NCBI GenBank assembly: GCA_949130495.1
Contig: OX422216.1
Coordinates: forward strand, 97,657,967 to 97,721,966
DNA: 64,000 bases
DNA from: Sambucus nigra
Taxonomy: Eukaryota; Streptophyta; Magnoliopsida; Dipsacales; Adoxaceae
Reading direction: 5' to 3'
In this document: one piece after another, positions 12,401 to 23,311 of the stretch
How the letters are laid out: each line of letters starts with the position of its first letter
Position numbering within the stretch: the first letter of the stretch is position 1
Made by a program: the position numbers and the translations under genes
The notes under the pieces: generated by a model
Database searches by the model: none
What the model was told of the DNA's origin: nothing
What the model saw: the letters and a program-made list of their open reading frames with translations, nothing else

Positions 12401-13086
12401 GGTCCGGAACACCCTGAGGAAGGACGGTAGCTTGAGACTCTAGAAACACAGTGTTCCAAGCGTCATTTTGAAGAACTATATCCAGTCTGGATTGTACATT
12501 CTCACTACCCTCATGCCATTTTTTCCATGTAAACCATAACCCATCGGTTATCATATCATCAGCATGGATATTAGTGATGCACTGGTTGAAATCATCTTTA
12601 ACACCCACATCAATGCCATGCATGCCTTTCTTCTTTTCATGAGATCTAACCACGTTAAAATCCCCTATTAGGACCCAGAGTTGGCCACTAACACACCCGC
12701 TGTTGAGTCTCAGGAAATACCACAATGGAACTCTATTGCTAGGTAAGTTCTCCTCGTAGATGAAAGAGGCATAAAACTCAAAGTTTCTTCCACAAACATC
12801 CACCCTACACAACATTGCTTGGGGGTGTGACTGGACTAACGTCACCGTAACATTATTCGAATTCCAACCCACAATAACCCTAGCCATTCCCCCCACGCTA
12901 GGGCAGTTATCTACTATTCCAGTGAAAGAAACAATTATTCTTAACATTACTCAAGTTATTTCTCCTAACTTTGGTTGCGAGCAGAGAAACCAGGTCAAGT
13001 TGCTGGTCTCTTATTAATTTACATACTTCTTTTTATTTATGAGGGGAATTGAGACCTTTTATATTCCATGATCCGAGCTTAATCAT
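9470..13086 (-). pseudogene. LINE ORF2: AP-type endonuclease + reverse transcriptase + zf-RVT
   Basis: ORF2 starts at ATG 13,086 (MIKLGSWNIKGLNSP), the usual start of a plant L1 endonuclease. The endonuclease nicks target DNA and the RT copies the LINE RNA there. Endonuclease marks are GDFNVV (about 12,660), SRLDIVL and the DHCPI motif (about 12,400). RT marks are FRLISCCNTIYKCISK (about 11,530), LKAYDTVNWEFL, GLRQGDPLSP (about 11,130) and FADDVIIL (about 11,010). The C-terminal zinc region has WTICRDAIHTKDKLHSRGI and a Cys/His set CCCSNG...HVFNEC. It is broken by in-frame stops close to the start (after SPHK and in WNSR*LP) and frameshifts near 12.3, 11.6, 11.1 and 10.4 kb, so it cannot make a full protein. 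Its ATG overlaps the ORF1 stop by 4 nt (ATGA). Confidence 0.92.
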
Positions 13087-13832
13087 CGATTTTTGTTCCC
13101 TTTACCTTTTTTCCCTCTCTTCCGTCCGGAGTTGCCCGCCCTGTTCTTCACTCCTTTATGCTTATTAGCTAACTCATCCACTACCATAACTCGTCTAGCT
13201 AGGGCAGTGGGTTCCAGAGTAATCTCAAAATCACTATCATTATCCATAGAGCAAAATGAATTAGATAACCTGATGGTGGGTGAAGCCACAAGTTGTATTG
13301 ACTTGCCATCCTTCTCGGCAGTTTTCTCCTCTTGCTGCTCCTTATCTATTACTCCTGATGGTTCTCCATTCTCACAAACAGATGGAATCGCGGGTTTCTG
13401 CGTCTTTGGAACCCGCGTCCATTCAGCTTCCTCATGGGTCTTCGAATTTATGGCCCTGTGTTCTTATCCAACACCATTTTTACTTTGTTGCCTTTAGTGC
13501 ATCTACTAATATTATGTCCGAACACAAGACAGTTAGGACACGATGGTGGTTTTTCTTAAAATTCAATTCTCACCAAAGCAGTTGTACCATCCTCCATAAT
13601 GACGTTAACATTGCTAGGATAGTTTTTTTTGGCATCCACATCAATACATATACGAGCATGGGAGATTCTATTCATCTCCTTAGTTACTGCATCAGCATAC
13701 AACGGAAGTTCCACCGAGCTAGCAATGTAGCTGAGCCCTTCCTCCGTCCACAACTGGACCAGAATATCATGAAACTTCACCCAAATGTGTATCTTCTTAA
13801 CGGTTTCTTTATTAAAGTTGAAGTTGGCTTGC
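13083..13832 (-). pseudogene. LINE ORF1 (nucleic-acid-binding protein), N-terminus missing
   Basis: The stretch FHDILVQLWTEEGLSYIAS and ISHARICIDVDAKK matches the plant LINE ORF1 RNA-binding (DUF4283-type) region. It is followed by a complete CCHC knuckle, CPNCLVFGHNISRC (about 13,510-13,550), and a basic tail GRKRGKKGKGNKNR ending in TGA at 13,083-13,085. ORF1p binds LINE RNA to form the transposition particle. There is an in-frame TAA just before the knuckle (13,556-13,558) and a frameshift before the basic tail. The 5' part is removed at 13,832 by the neighbouring LTR. Confidence 0.85.
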
Positions 13833-14690
13833 TGATTCGTATCGAATCTTGCACATTATTACACTCGAACTTAGGCCTTTTAGCCCCCTCGGGTACCATA
13901 ATCGCTATAATTATGCTCGATAATTGAAAAACCTCCGTTTTATATGCTAACACGTTATTTAAGGTATTATTGAGCTTTTATAGGTGTTACGGTGCTTAGT
14001 ATGAAGTTTGAGCGCGTTCTGGTTAACTTCCTTATCGATTCGCACGTTCGGGGGCATTTTGATAATTTTACACTTTGGGATTTTTACCCGAAGTCTTCAC
14101 GGAAATTGTAGCCCTCGGACCAAGCTTCGCGTGGCCATGAATGGTGCGCGAATCAGAGTCCGAACGAAGAAAACACGAACCTTTAATCGGAAAGAATTAT
14201 AAGAGATTCATTATCAATTTTATTAATTACATCCACGTCCCTTTTATTCTTTAATAAGAAATCCTATAATTCCCTTTATGTCCTAAAACGTTTTTTTTTT
14301 TTGCAGAATTGTTATGGAGATTTGGGTTTTGACTCGGGTTTAATGTTCGTTCGAAATCTGGGACTTTGGTCAAAAATTGGAGCTCAATCTTTGACCATGT
14401 ACGCAGCAAATGGGTCTTGGACATCTACTTTTTTCAGGTTTTTGTCCACCATTAATGGAGGTGGTGGGTTTTTCACGATTGTTGGAGATTTTGGTTTGTG
14501 GGTCTTTGGCCATTATTGGTATCGAAGCAGCACACGCGTTTATTGCAGCCATGGGTCTCGGGTTTCTTGTATATTGGTCTTGGACTTAAGCACACGAAAT
14601 GGGTTTTGCACGAAAGTGAGGCTTGGCCATTTTCGTCCATTAATGGACACAAGCAGCTATAGGCTTGTGCGAAGTTGGAATTGCAGCGCC

Positions 14691-14804
14691 GGTCGATCGG
14701 TTCCCCGCCCGCGGTCGATCGATTTTTCAAGTTTTACCGTGGTTCCTTTCGAGTGGGCTGCCTCCCTTTGGCGAGGTCTACCAGCCACCACGCGCGGTCG
14801 ACCG
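14691..14804. repeat. GGTCGATCG palindrome words in the Athila/Tat-like LTR
   Basis: GCCGGTCGATCGG (14,689-14,700), GCGGTCGATCGAT (14,711-14,722) and GCGGTCGACCGG (about 14,794-14,804) lie within 115 bp. They use the same GTCGATCGA vocabulary as the chromovirus LTRs at 26.7, 34.7 and 40.4 kb, although the LTRs are otherwise unrelated. Confidence 0.75.
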
Positions 14805-14957
14805 GTGATCTGCAATTTGGTCCGACCTTTGTTGCCAGCTAACCCAATTCTATTTTTATTTTTATTTTTCCTTTTTCTTTTCTCTCTTAATTAAGAGACT
14901 TATCCTTTTTTTTTAATTTCTTTTTCTTTTTCTTTTTATTCCATAAATGTAACTTAG

Positions 14958-14966
14958 TATAAAAGG
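14958..14966 (+). promoter_or_regulatory. Probable TATA box of the LTR promoter
   Basis: TATAAAAGG, followed by GGGTCTTTG, is the best TATA-box match in this LTR. It lies about 1,125 bp into the LTR, so transcription would start near 14,985-15,000 and R/U5 would make up the last 0.85 kb. No functional data are available. Confidence 0.5.
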
Positions 14967-15854
14967 GGGTCTTTGTTTATTTTTGATAGGGATCTCTTAA
15001 TATGTATCACCCTTAGTTTAGTTAGGGTTTAGAGAAACTTTGGGGATATTTTGTGAGACTACCCATCTCCTCATTTTGCTTTGGGTATTTGCCCATTAAT
15101 GTAAGTTTCCCTTTATTTAATCTTTATTCATGCTTTATATTTATTTTCTTGCCTAGTTAATTATTGTTGTGTATTTATTTCTTATTTTAGTTATTAATTA
15201 GTTTAGTTTAATTAATTCTTGTTTTATTTATTAATTAGTTGTTTAATTAGTTTAATCATGTGTGTTGAGTAGTTAAATAGGGTTTGGATCGTGTGTCCGC
15301 CATTGATGGGTGTCGAGCTCCGACAATTAGTTTTTGTGTAAAATCGCATTTAATTGAAAGCTCGCGTATTAAAATGGGATTATTATGCGTTTAACTTTCT
15401 TTGTAACGCAATATTAGTATTTAAAGCGATAATCCAATTTTAAGACGCGTGTCACCATTTTTTATTAAATATTTAATCTCGCATCGTTGACTTAAATTCC
15501 TTCATGTGTGATGTTTATGATTAATTAAAAATGCTCTATTAAATATTTTCGAACCGAAATTCTAATGCCGCGTGTTTAGCCCATGGCGAGTACGTGATCC
15601 CGACCCTCGTTTTATTAATTATTGTTTAGACTTAACTTCTTATTTTTCCCTTTTATTTACAACCATCCATCACCTTTTACGTTTTTATTCTTGAAATAAT
15701 AAATCGATTAAAATCTGTCGAACACTCCCTGTGGATTTGATACCCGACTTACCGCTATAAGTGCAGTCGTAATTTTGGTTTTTGTATTAACGCGGTGAAA
15801 CGAATACAACGATTAGTGTTTTGATGCGACACTACTTTTCACGTGTGATCAAAA

Positions 15855-15872
15855 TGGCGCCATTGCCGGAGA
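15855..15872 (+). other. Primer binding site, tRNA-Asp type
   Basis: TGGCGCCATTGCCGGAGA matches the complement of the plant tRNA-Asp 3' end (TGGCGCCGTTGCCGGGGA) at 16 of 18 positions. This primer is typical of Athila and related plant gypsy elements. It starts 3 bases after the LTR's CA end. Confidence 0.85.
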
Positions 15873-16053
15873 ATGTTTTGTTATAGATTGTAATTGTCTT
15901 ATTATTTCGCAGTATTTTTTCTTTTGTATTTGTATTCTTTGTTTTAACCTTTTTTTGTGGGACTTTTACATTTGAGCGCCTAGAAACGCTTGAGTTTCCC
16001 GTCGCACATTGCTTTGTGAAATTTTCCCTCGCGAGCTTTATTTTAGGGTAAGC

Positions 16054-17153
16054 ATGTCTTATTTTAATTTTTCTGGTAATCCTAATGATAATTCTCAAAA
16101 TTCTGGTAAACTTATGAATTTTGGTCAATACTTACAAGCCCAAAAATTGCAACATCTAAAATGACATTGGGTGAGTATTACGAAAGTCAAAGTTTGGATT
16201 ACATAAATTTTGGGATTGATCATTTCGATTTTGGGTCGCGAGATTCTTATGATAAGAATTTTGAAGAGAATTGCAATCATTTTCAAAATTCTTATGTTAA
16301 TGATTTTGATTGCAGTCTCGAGAATAATTTTCAAAGTTCTCATTTGCAAGAATCCTCTCCTCACCTCATGACTTTTGGTGAGGGGTTGCGCATGCTTGAA
16401 AATGAGAGAATTGAAAACCGTTATCGGGAAGAAAATCGTTGTTGGGAACATGAGTTGGATTTATTATTTGAATCCTATGACGATTTTTCTTCTGAGACTT
16501 TTGAAGTTGAGGAATGTTTTGAACCAAATGAGGTACTTTTGCCTACTTTGGAACAAATCGTTCCTGACTTGACCCATGGTATAGTAAAGAATGAAAATGA
16601 GGAAGAAATGGGCATATTATCCATTTGCAATGAACTCGTTTCTTCTTTGATTCTCAAAGAAGAAAGTTTCATTGCAAACGATCCTATTTCCTTCAAAATT
16701 CAACCTTCAAGCAATGATAACTCGTCTCTTGAGATTGAATTTCTTTCGTTCCCATCTTTATTCTATACTATCACCCAATCTTTAGTACCCGGTGAATCAA
16801 TGCCAAACTTTACAGTTTTAAACCTTTTCACCGACGAGGAGTACTCGCTCGAGTCGTCCTCCATAAAGGCATCTTTGCCCTCATGTGCACCACCTCCCAT
16901 TCCAACTTCAAAATACTTGGGAGATGATTCATTTTTTCTTGGCCCCGTTGCGTATTTGTCACCCGTCCTATCCAAATCCCCCATTCTCCCTCCCAAATTT
17001 TTAATTGGGGATGGTTCACCTTTTCCACCACCCACATGCCTTCCATTATTTAAACGGAATTCTTATATTCCGGGAGGCATGCATGAAAGGGAGGGTCCAC
17101 CGTTGATCCTCCAAAGTCAAATTGTATTTTGGGTGGACCCTCAAAATTTTTAA
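16054..17153 (+). pseudogene. Unrecognised ORF of the Athila/Tat-like element (366 codons once one frameshift is allowed)
   Basis: The first ATG after the primer site (16,054) opens MSYFNFSGNPNDNSQNSGKL... and stops at TGA 16,162-16,164. A second frame starts at ATG 16,161 (MTLGEYYESQSLDYINFG) and runs 330 codons to TAA 17,153. A second copy at 62,650-62,950 reads QYLQAKKITTSKMTLGEYYK in one frame, so this copy has lost one base near 16,145 and the two parts were one protein. The protein is acidic, rich in Ser/Glu/Phe/Asn, with a Pro-rich end (APPPIPTSK, ILPPKFLIGDG, SPFPPP). I see no zinc knuckle, protease or RT motif and no typical gag signature. It occupies the gag position, so it may be a replacement gag or an extra ORF of a non-autonomous family. 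Confidence 0.6.
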
Positions 17154-19379
17154 CTTCTAGTGTATAGCTAGTTAGGAGTTTAATTTGTAGGTTGTAAATA
17201 GTTAATTTTATTTTTCTTTATTTTTTCTTTTCGTCAAGTGTGATTAGTTAAGTTTTATTTCTTCCTTTTATTATTCTTGGTACTAACATGTTTTGTATAA
17301 TCATTGGACTTGTTCTTTCATATAGTCATGGCAAGAGAACCTTCATATAGTTCTCGGTGTCATGGATTTGGACCTTGCATTAAGGGTTCCTTTGAAATAG
17401 CGTTGCCAAAGCCGTTTATGAAAATAAACTATTTAAGCAACTCCGAAAGTTTGTTGAAGAAACTCTTTACTTAAATCAAAACGATTTTGAACACAAGATG
17501 TGTTAACAAAAGTATGTACGAGATTAGGACAAGATTTGATAACAAGTTTTAGTAAACAGTTTAAAATGTTTTAAACTCAGCACACTATTAGAAAGAGATG
17601 AGAAGATGTAGAAATATCGATACTCAGGATTTTTAACGTGGTAAAACCTCAACCTTGAGGAAACATCCACGACTCCCTCTACGGAGTAAAACAAAAACAA
17701 TCACTAAAACAAATATATGAGTTGCAACCTATTTAACTAACATGCACACAAAACAAATCTATACAAGTTCAGGATTGTACCCTCTGGCGTCCTTAACTTT
17801 TCTGCAGATCTTGTTTGTTGATGTAGTTGTCTCAGTTTGTCAACTCTTCTTTGTTCCAGCACTTTACGTTGACTTATTGTTCACCAAATCTTATAGCCAA
17901 CACTTTGAGTGTTTGTAGTGTGAAGATGTTTGTGAATGGTGTTCTAAAACACATGCATGCACACACACACACTTATTAGTTACAGACGATCCTAACAAAT
18001 CACATATAAAGTCTATATGCAGTGTATTTGTTATTTTTCTTTCTTACAAAACCATGAACCTTTTTGACCTTTCAAAATAACCCAGATTCCACGGAGATCT
18101 TGCTTAAGAAATCGGTCAAGACCTTTCTCAATCACTTTTGAAAATATTATGTGGATTGAGAACCCTCCAATTGCGAATCCCACTAGGTCAGGTTAGGTTT
18201 TGTAAAAAACAGAAATAGAAAAACATCTATTGTTGATTCTGAAGTAAGAAAATGTTTTATCAGAAAACAATCAACAACGAAATTCTCAAGATGAGAAATA
18301 AATGCAACTAAGTGTGCTGTGACATGAAAAACTTCAGATCTATGATTTCTATTGAAAGAGAAACAAGATCTGAGTCTATGTCTAAGTTGGAAATAAGATT
18401 TATGAACACAAGGATTTCAGCAACCCAGAAATCACTCAACTCGAACTCTCATAACTCAAGAAACACTAAGGATGGTGTTTATCTGGTTATGGTGTTTATG
18501 GAGAGGTAAGTGGTTTAGGTTTAGAGGTATTTGGACGAAGTTAGGGTTTCTAACTAGGGTTTGGTTTCTCTCTCTAACTTCTCTCTTCTCTCTTCTCTCT
18601 CCTCTCTCTATTCTCTGAGACTTTTCAAAATGGCAAAAGCTTTCGAAGGCTGAGATGAGAGGCCTTTAAATAGGAAGAGAAGAAGATTCCAGAGCTTCGT
18701 TCAAAAACAAGGGCTGTGATTGAGTCAAGCTCCTTTGACTACAATCTAAGGGTTCACAGCAGGCGGTGGATTAAACAGGCTGTGATTGGCTTAAGGGTTT
18801 ACACTGGGATTCACTCAAAAGACATGCAGGCCATCGATAAGGGTTGATCTAAGGGCTGAAAGCACGCGATGGTTTGTCTCAGTAAAGAAACACAGTTCAG
18901 GCCAATCAGAGGACAGCAGGTGTAGGCCTGAGGATGAATGTAATCGCGCGTCCCAAAATAATTACAAAGCCAACCCTAGAGTCTCTAGCGCTTTCGGTTT
19001 CTACCCAGAGTAACTTTAGGCCAATAAACACAACAATCCATATTTATACATTAACCCCAAAACCTTTTAAATCAAGTTTTAATTAAATAAAACCTTGTTT
19101 AAAATATGTTTTAAATTCCCAAAAAATTATTAAAAATCAAATTGAGGGATTTAAACACACTCACAACATTAATACACATAGTGGTGCAATATGAAATGCA
19201 AGAATGGAATTCTAAGTGTGTGAGTGATGGCTATAGTCTCAGGATTATCACAAGATGGATAGAAGAAGAAGCAACCCAATCTCTGAAGCTCTTTGGTTTC
19301 TAGGATAGACACTATTTTGTCACAATTTCCAAACTAGATGAGCTCTTATACAGTCTAGACTCAAATGAGTCAAAAGTAT
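17154..19379. other. Non-coding retroelement interior; no gene recognised
   Basis: The first part (17,154 to about 17,430) looks like the continuation of the Athila/Tat-like interior. From about 17,500 it changes character: short CA and CT runs, a pyrimidine tract (18,566-18,614) and, on the reverse strand, CTATTTAAAGG at 18,663-18,673 followed by CTCTCATCTCAGCC, resembling an LTR promoter pointing left. I found no LTR pair for the copia element here; its 5' LTR is absent or too diverged to see. Confidence 0.4.
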
Positions 19380-19384
19380 AAGGG

Positions 19385-19986
19385 CTTCATCCTTCTCCTG
19401 CACCTCTTACGGATAAAAGTTACTCTGATGACAAAAAGGACTTTGAAAGGTGGGAGAAGTCAAATCGCATGTGTTTGATGATCATAAAGAAGGCCATTCC
19501 AGAAGCATTCAGGGGCACAATATCGGAAACGATAAAGACAGCCAAAGAGTTCCTATAAGAAATTAAGAACAGATTTGTCAAAAAATGAAAAGACTGAAAC
19601 AAGTACACTTTTGGCAAGTCTCATCTCAATTAAATATAAAGGTAATGGGAACATTAGGGAGTACATTATGGAAATGTCTCATCTCGCTTCAAAGTTAAGA
19701 GCACTTAAGCTTGATCTCTCTGAGGATTTGCTTGTGCATTTGGTTCTGATATCTCTTCCCACACAATTCAGTCAATTTAAGGTGAGCTACAACTGCCAAA
19801 AGGAGACTTGGTCTCTTAATGATCTCATCTCACATTGTGTGCAAGAAGAGGAAAGACTGAAGTAAGATAAGACAGAAAGTGCTCATTTAGCTAGTACTTC
19901 TAAGGACAAGGGGAAGAAAAGAAAGAAGGATAAAGAAGCTGCAGTGGTTCCATATCCAAAGAAACAACATAAAAAGAAAAACCGTT
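19385..19986 (+). pseudogene. Ty1/copia gag, degenerate
   Basis: The translated pieces include DDKKDFERWEKSNRMCLMII, KKAIPEAFRGTISE and YIMEMSHLASKLRALKLDLS then LISLPTQFSQFKVSYNC, which form the UBN2-type gag core of plant copia elements. Gag forms the virus-like particle. A stop (TAA near 19,556), a one-base shift near 19,572 (run of A) and another stop (TAA 19,862-19,864) break it. It leads into a zinc knuckle in a different frame just downstream. Confidence 0.85.
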
Positions 19987-22900
19987 GATGGTTGTTTCTT
20001 TTGTGGAGCTGCGGGACATAAGAAGAAGCAATGTACCAACTATCATGCTTGGCGTGTCAAGAAAGGTACACTTCTTAACCTAGTTTGTTCTGAGGTTAAT
20101 TTGACTTCGGTACCTAAACACACTTGGTGGATAGATTCTGGTGCAACCACTCACATCAGTGTGTCTAGGCAGGGTTGCCTGAGTTGCCGAAAGCCAAATG
20201 ATGGTGAAAGATACATTTTTGTGGGCGATGGCAAGAAGGTTGAAGTTGAAGCAATTGGGATATTTAGGTTATTATTGAAGTCTAGTACTTATTTGGATTT
20301 AAATAAGACATTTATCGTACTGTCATTTAGACGGAATTTGGTTTCTATTTCTGTATTGGACAAATTTGGTTATACTTGTTCCTTTGGAAATAATAAAATT
20401 AGTCTTCTTCATAATTCAAATTTGGTTGGTACTGGTTCTTTATCTTATGTAGATAACCTTTATATGCGTGATACTATTGCTTCATATCATGAAACCTTAC
20501 AATTAAGTATTCGAGGTATTAAAAGAAAATTAACCAATGAGAATTCTGCATCATTATGGCATAAGAGATTAGGTCACATCTCCCAAAGGAGAATTGAAAG
20601 ACTTGTGTCAGATGGAATTCTAGATTCCCTTGATTTTCCAGATTTTAAAATTTGCAAAAAATTGCATAAAGTGAAAATAGACAAACATAAGAAGATCTGG
20701 TGCTAATAGGGCTACAGACGTCTTATAACTGATATATACAAATATTTGTGGGCCATTCCCTACGGTTTCATGGAACGGTCAACAATATTTTATCACATTC
20801 ATAGACAATTTTTCACGTTATGGCTACCTTTATCTCATCCATGAAAAGTCTCAATCTCTGGACGTGTTCAAGTCATTCAAGGCTGAAGTTGAAAATCAAC
20901 TCAACAAAATGATTAAAAGCGTCAGATCTGATCGGGGTGGTGAATACTACGATAGGTATGACGGTTCAGGTGAACAACGCCCACAACTATTTGCTAAATT
21001 CCTAGAGGAGTGCAGTATCGTCCCGCAGTACACCATGCCAGGTTCTCCAAGCATGAATGGTGTTGCTGAAAGGTGAAACAGAACGCTTAAAGGCATGGTA
21101 AGGAGTATGATCAGTTACTCTAACTTACCAGATTTACTCTGGGGTGAAGCATTAAAGACTGCAGTGTATATCCTTAACAGAGTACCAACAAAAGCAACTG
21201 CTAAAACTCCTTTTGAACTTTGGGCAGGCAAGAAACCTAGTCTGAAGCACCTTCATATTTGGGGATGTCCAGCTGAAGCGAGGCCTTATAGGCCATATGA
21301 AAAGAAATTGGATTCCAGAACAGTTAGTTGCTATTTTGTTGGATACTCTGAAAGATCTAGGGGTTACAAATTTTATGATCCTACTACCACAATAATTTTT
21401 CAGACTGGAAATGCCCGGTTCTTTGAGGATATTGAGTTTGCCGAGGGGGATAAGATTAAGGATTTTGGTTTTGAAGAGGAATATGTTGATATTCCCACAG
21501 CTGTTATTAACATTGATCAGGATCCAATTCCTGACATTGTTCAAGAAGCAGATCCTAATCAAAACAATATCCAATAATCTCCGATTCGAGAAGAACAAAC
21601 TCTAACACCTCCAGAACCTATGCCATTAAGGAGATCCACTAGAGAAAGAAGAAGTGTTGTGTCAGATGATTACATTGTATTTCTCCAAGAACATGAGTTT
21701 GACATTGGTGCGGTGGAAGATGATCCGATCACCTTCCGTCAAGCCATGGAAAGTTCTAAATCTCAAGAGTGGATTGATGCCATGAATGAAGAGATAAAGT
21801 CCATGAAGAGCAATGACGTTTGGGATCTTGTCCCATTACCTGAAGGTAAAAAAAAAAAAAAAATTAGTTTCAAATGGATATTTAAAACCAAGAGGGATTC
21901 GAAAGGTGATGTGGAGAGATACAAAGCCCGTCTTGTCGCTAAAGGCTTTACACAGAACAAAGGCATCGATTATAAAGAGACTTTCTCTCCGGTTTCAACG
22001 AAAGACTCTTTTAGGATAATAATGGCACTTGTGGCGCACTTTGACCTTGAGCTTCATCAGATGGATGTTAAGACTGTGTTTCTCAATGGTGAGATTGATG
22101 AAACAATATATATGGTGCAACCAGAAAACTTTGTGTCGGGAGATGCAAAGAAAACTGTTTACAAATTAAAGAAATCCATTTATGGGCTTAAGCAAGCTTC
22201 TCGTCAATGGTATTACAAGTTTCATCAAGTTGTCATCTCGTTTGGTTTTGAGATGAATCTGGTTGATGACTGTATATACCACAAGTTCAGTGGGAGTAAG
22301 CATATTTACTTGGTTTTATACGTTGATGACATTTTGCTTGCCACCAACGATATAGGTATGTTGCACGAAATAAAGAGATTTCTTTCAAAGAAATTTAAGA
22401 TGAAAGATCTTGGTAACGCTTCTTTTGTGTTGGGTATACAAATACACCGAGATCGCTCTCGGAGTACACTTAGTTTATCACAAAAGAGCTATATCGAGAA
22501 AGTTCTTAAAAGATTTGGCATGCATGATTGTAAACCAGGTGACACCCCTGTAGCTAAAGGAGATAAATTTAGTCTCAGTCAATATCCCAAGAATAATTTT
22601 GAGATTCGGGAGATGCAAAAGATTCCTTATGCGTCAGCAGTAGGAAGTCTTATGTATGCTCAAGTATGTACGCGTCCGAATATTGCGTACATTATTGGCA
22701 TGTTGGGAAGATACTTAAGTAATCCTGGAAATGATCATTGGATAGCAGCCAAGCGAGTCATGAGGTACTTACAGAGAACAAAAGACTACATGCTCACCTA
22801 TCAGAATTCAGAACAGTTAGAGATCATCAGATATTCTGACTCTGATTTTGCTGGATGCCAAGATAGCATGAAATCTACTTCAGGTTATATCTACTTACTT

Positions 22901-23311
22901 GCTGGAGGTGCTGTATCGTGGAAGAGTGTTAAGCAATCTATTATAGCTTCTTCCACCATGGCAGCTGAGTTTGTAGCTTATTATTAGGCGTCCAATCAAG
23001 GAATATGGTTGCGAAATTTTATCACGGGGCTGCGTATTGTGGATGGCATTGAAAGACCACTTAAGTTATTTTGTGATAATAAATCAGCAGTACTGTATTC
23101 CAACAACAACAGGAGTTCTACGAAGTCAAAGTTTATTGACATTAAGTTCCTAGTTGTAATAGAAAGAGTTCAGAGTGGACTTATATCTATAGAGCACATT
23201 GGAACAAACTCCATGATTGCGGATTCGCTGACTAAGGGATTACCACCCAAGGTCTTTCATGAGCACACTGCTCATATGGGTGTAATTTCTTTTCAGGATA
23301 TGTCAGTTTAG
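19987..23311 (+). pseudogene. Ty1/copia pol: CCHC knuckle, protease, integrase, reverse transcriptase, RNase H
   Basis: Order along the frame: knuckle CFFCGAAGHKKKQC (about 19,993-20,034); aspartic protease WWIDSGATTHIS (about 20,125); gag-pre-integrase LWHKRLGHIS (about 20,556); integrase core SDRGGEYYDRYDG and PGSPSMNGVAER; RT with KWIFKTKRDSKGD, QMDVKTVFLNGEID and YVDDIL (about 22,320); RNase H with SDSDFAGC and KSTSGY. The order PR-IN-RT-RH defines copia. There is a frameshift near 20,695, and within the last frame three single-base stops: TGA 21,074-21,076 (AERxNRTL), TAA 21,575-21,577 and TAG 22,985-22,987 (AYYxASNQ). The frame is otherwise well preserved, so inactivation is moderately recent. 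Lineage not assigned. Confidence 0.93.

Larger units (their letters stand above)
9306..13832 (-). mobile_element. L1-type LINE, reverse strand, 5' truncated
   Basis: The poly-A tail appears as TTTTTT at 9,306-9,311. Moving right, the reverse strand shows the 3' UTR, ORF2 (zf-RVT, reverse transcriptase, endonuclease) and ORF1 (CCHC knuckle, RNA-binding region). The element stops at 13,832 where an Athila/Tat-like LTR begins, so the N-terminal part of ORF1 and the 5' UTR are missing. It sits inside the LTR fragment at 7,381-9,305, so it is younger than that fragment and older than the LTR element that cuts it. It is related to the complete LINE at 39,217-48,641. Confidence 0.9.
13833..15851 (+). 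mobile_element. 5' LTR of an Athila/Tat-like LTR element
   Basis: The start was set by comparison with a second copy at 37,321, where a polypurine tract (AGTTAGGGGG) is followed by TGTGATTCGTATCGAATC; here the visible start is TGATTCGTATCGAATC. The two copies match over about 780 bp. The end is TGATCA at 15,851, three bases before a tRNA-Asp-type primer site. Length is about 2.0 kb. A strong TATA box lies at 14,958. The LTR interrupts LINE ORF1 on its left. An open frame within it (14,301-14,894) is just LTR sequence with no recognisable protein. Confidence 0.8.

Noticed and set aside
14301..14894. 197-codon forward frame in the Athila/Tat-like LTR
   Set aside because: It lies wholly within the LTR, spans the palindrome words, and is not preserved in the 37.8-kb copy; no protein family recognised.
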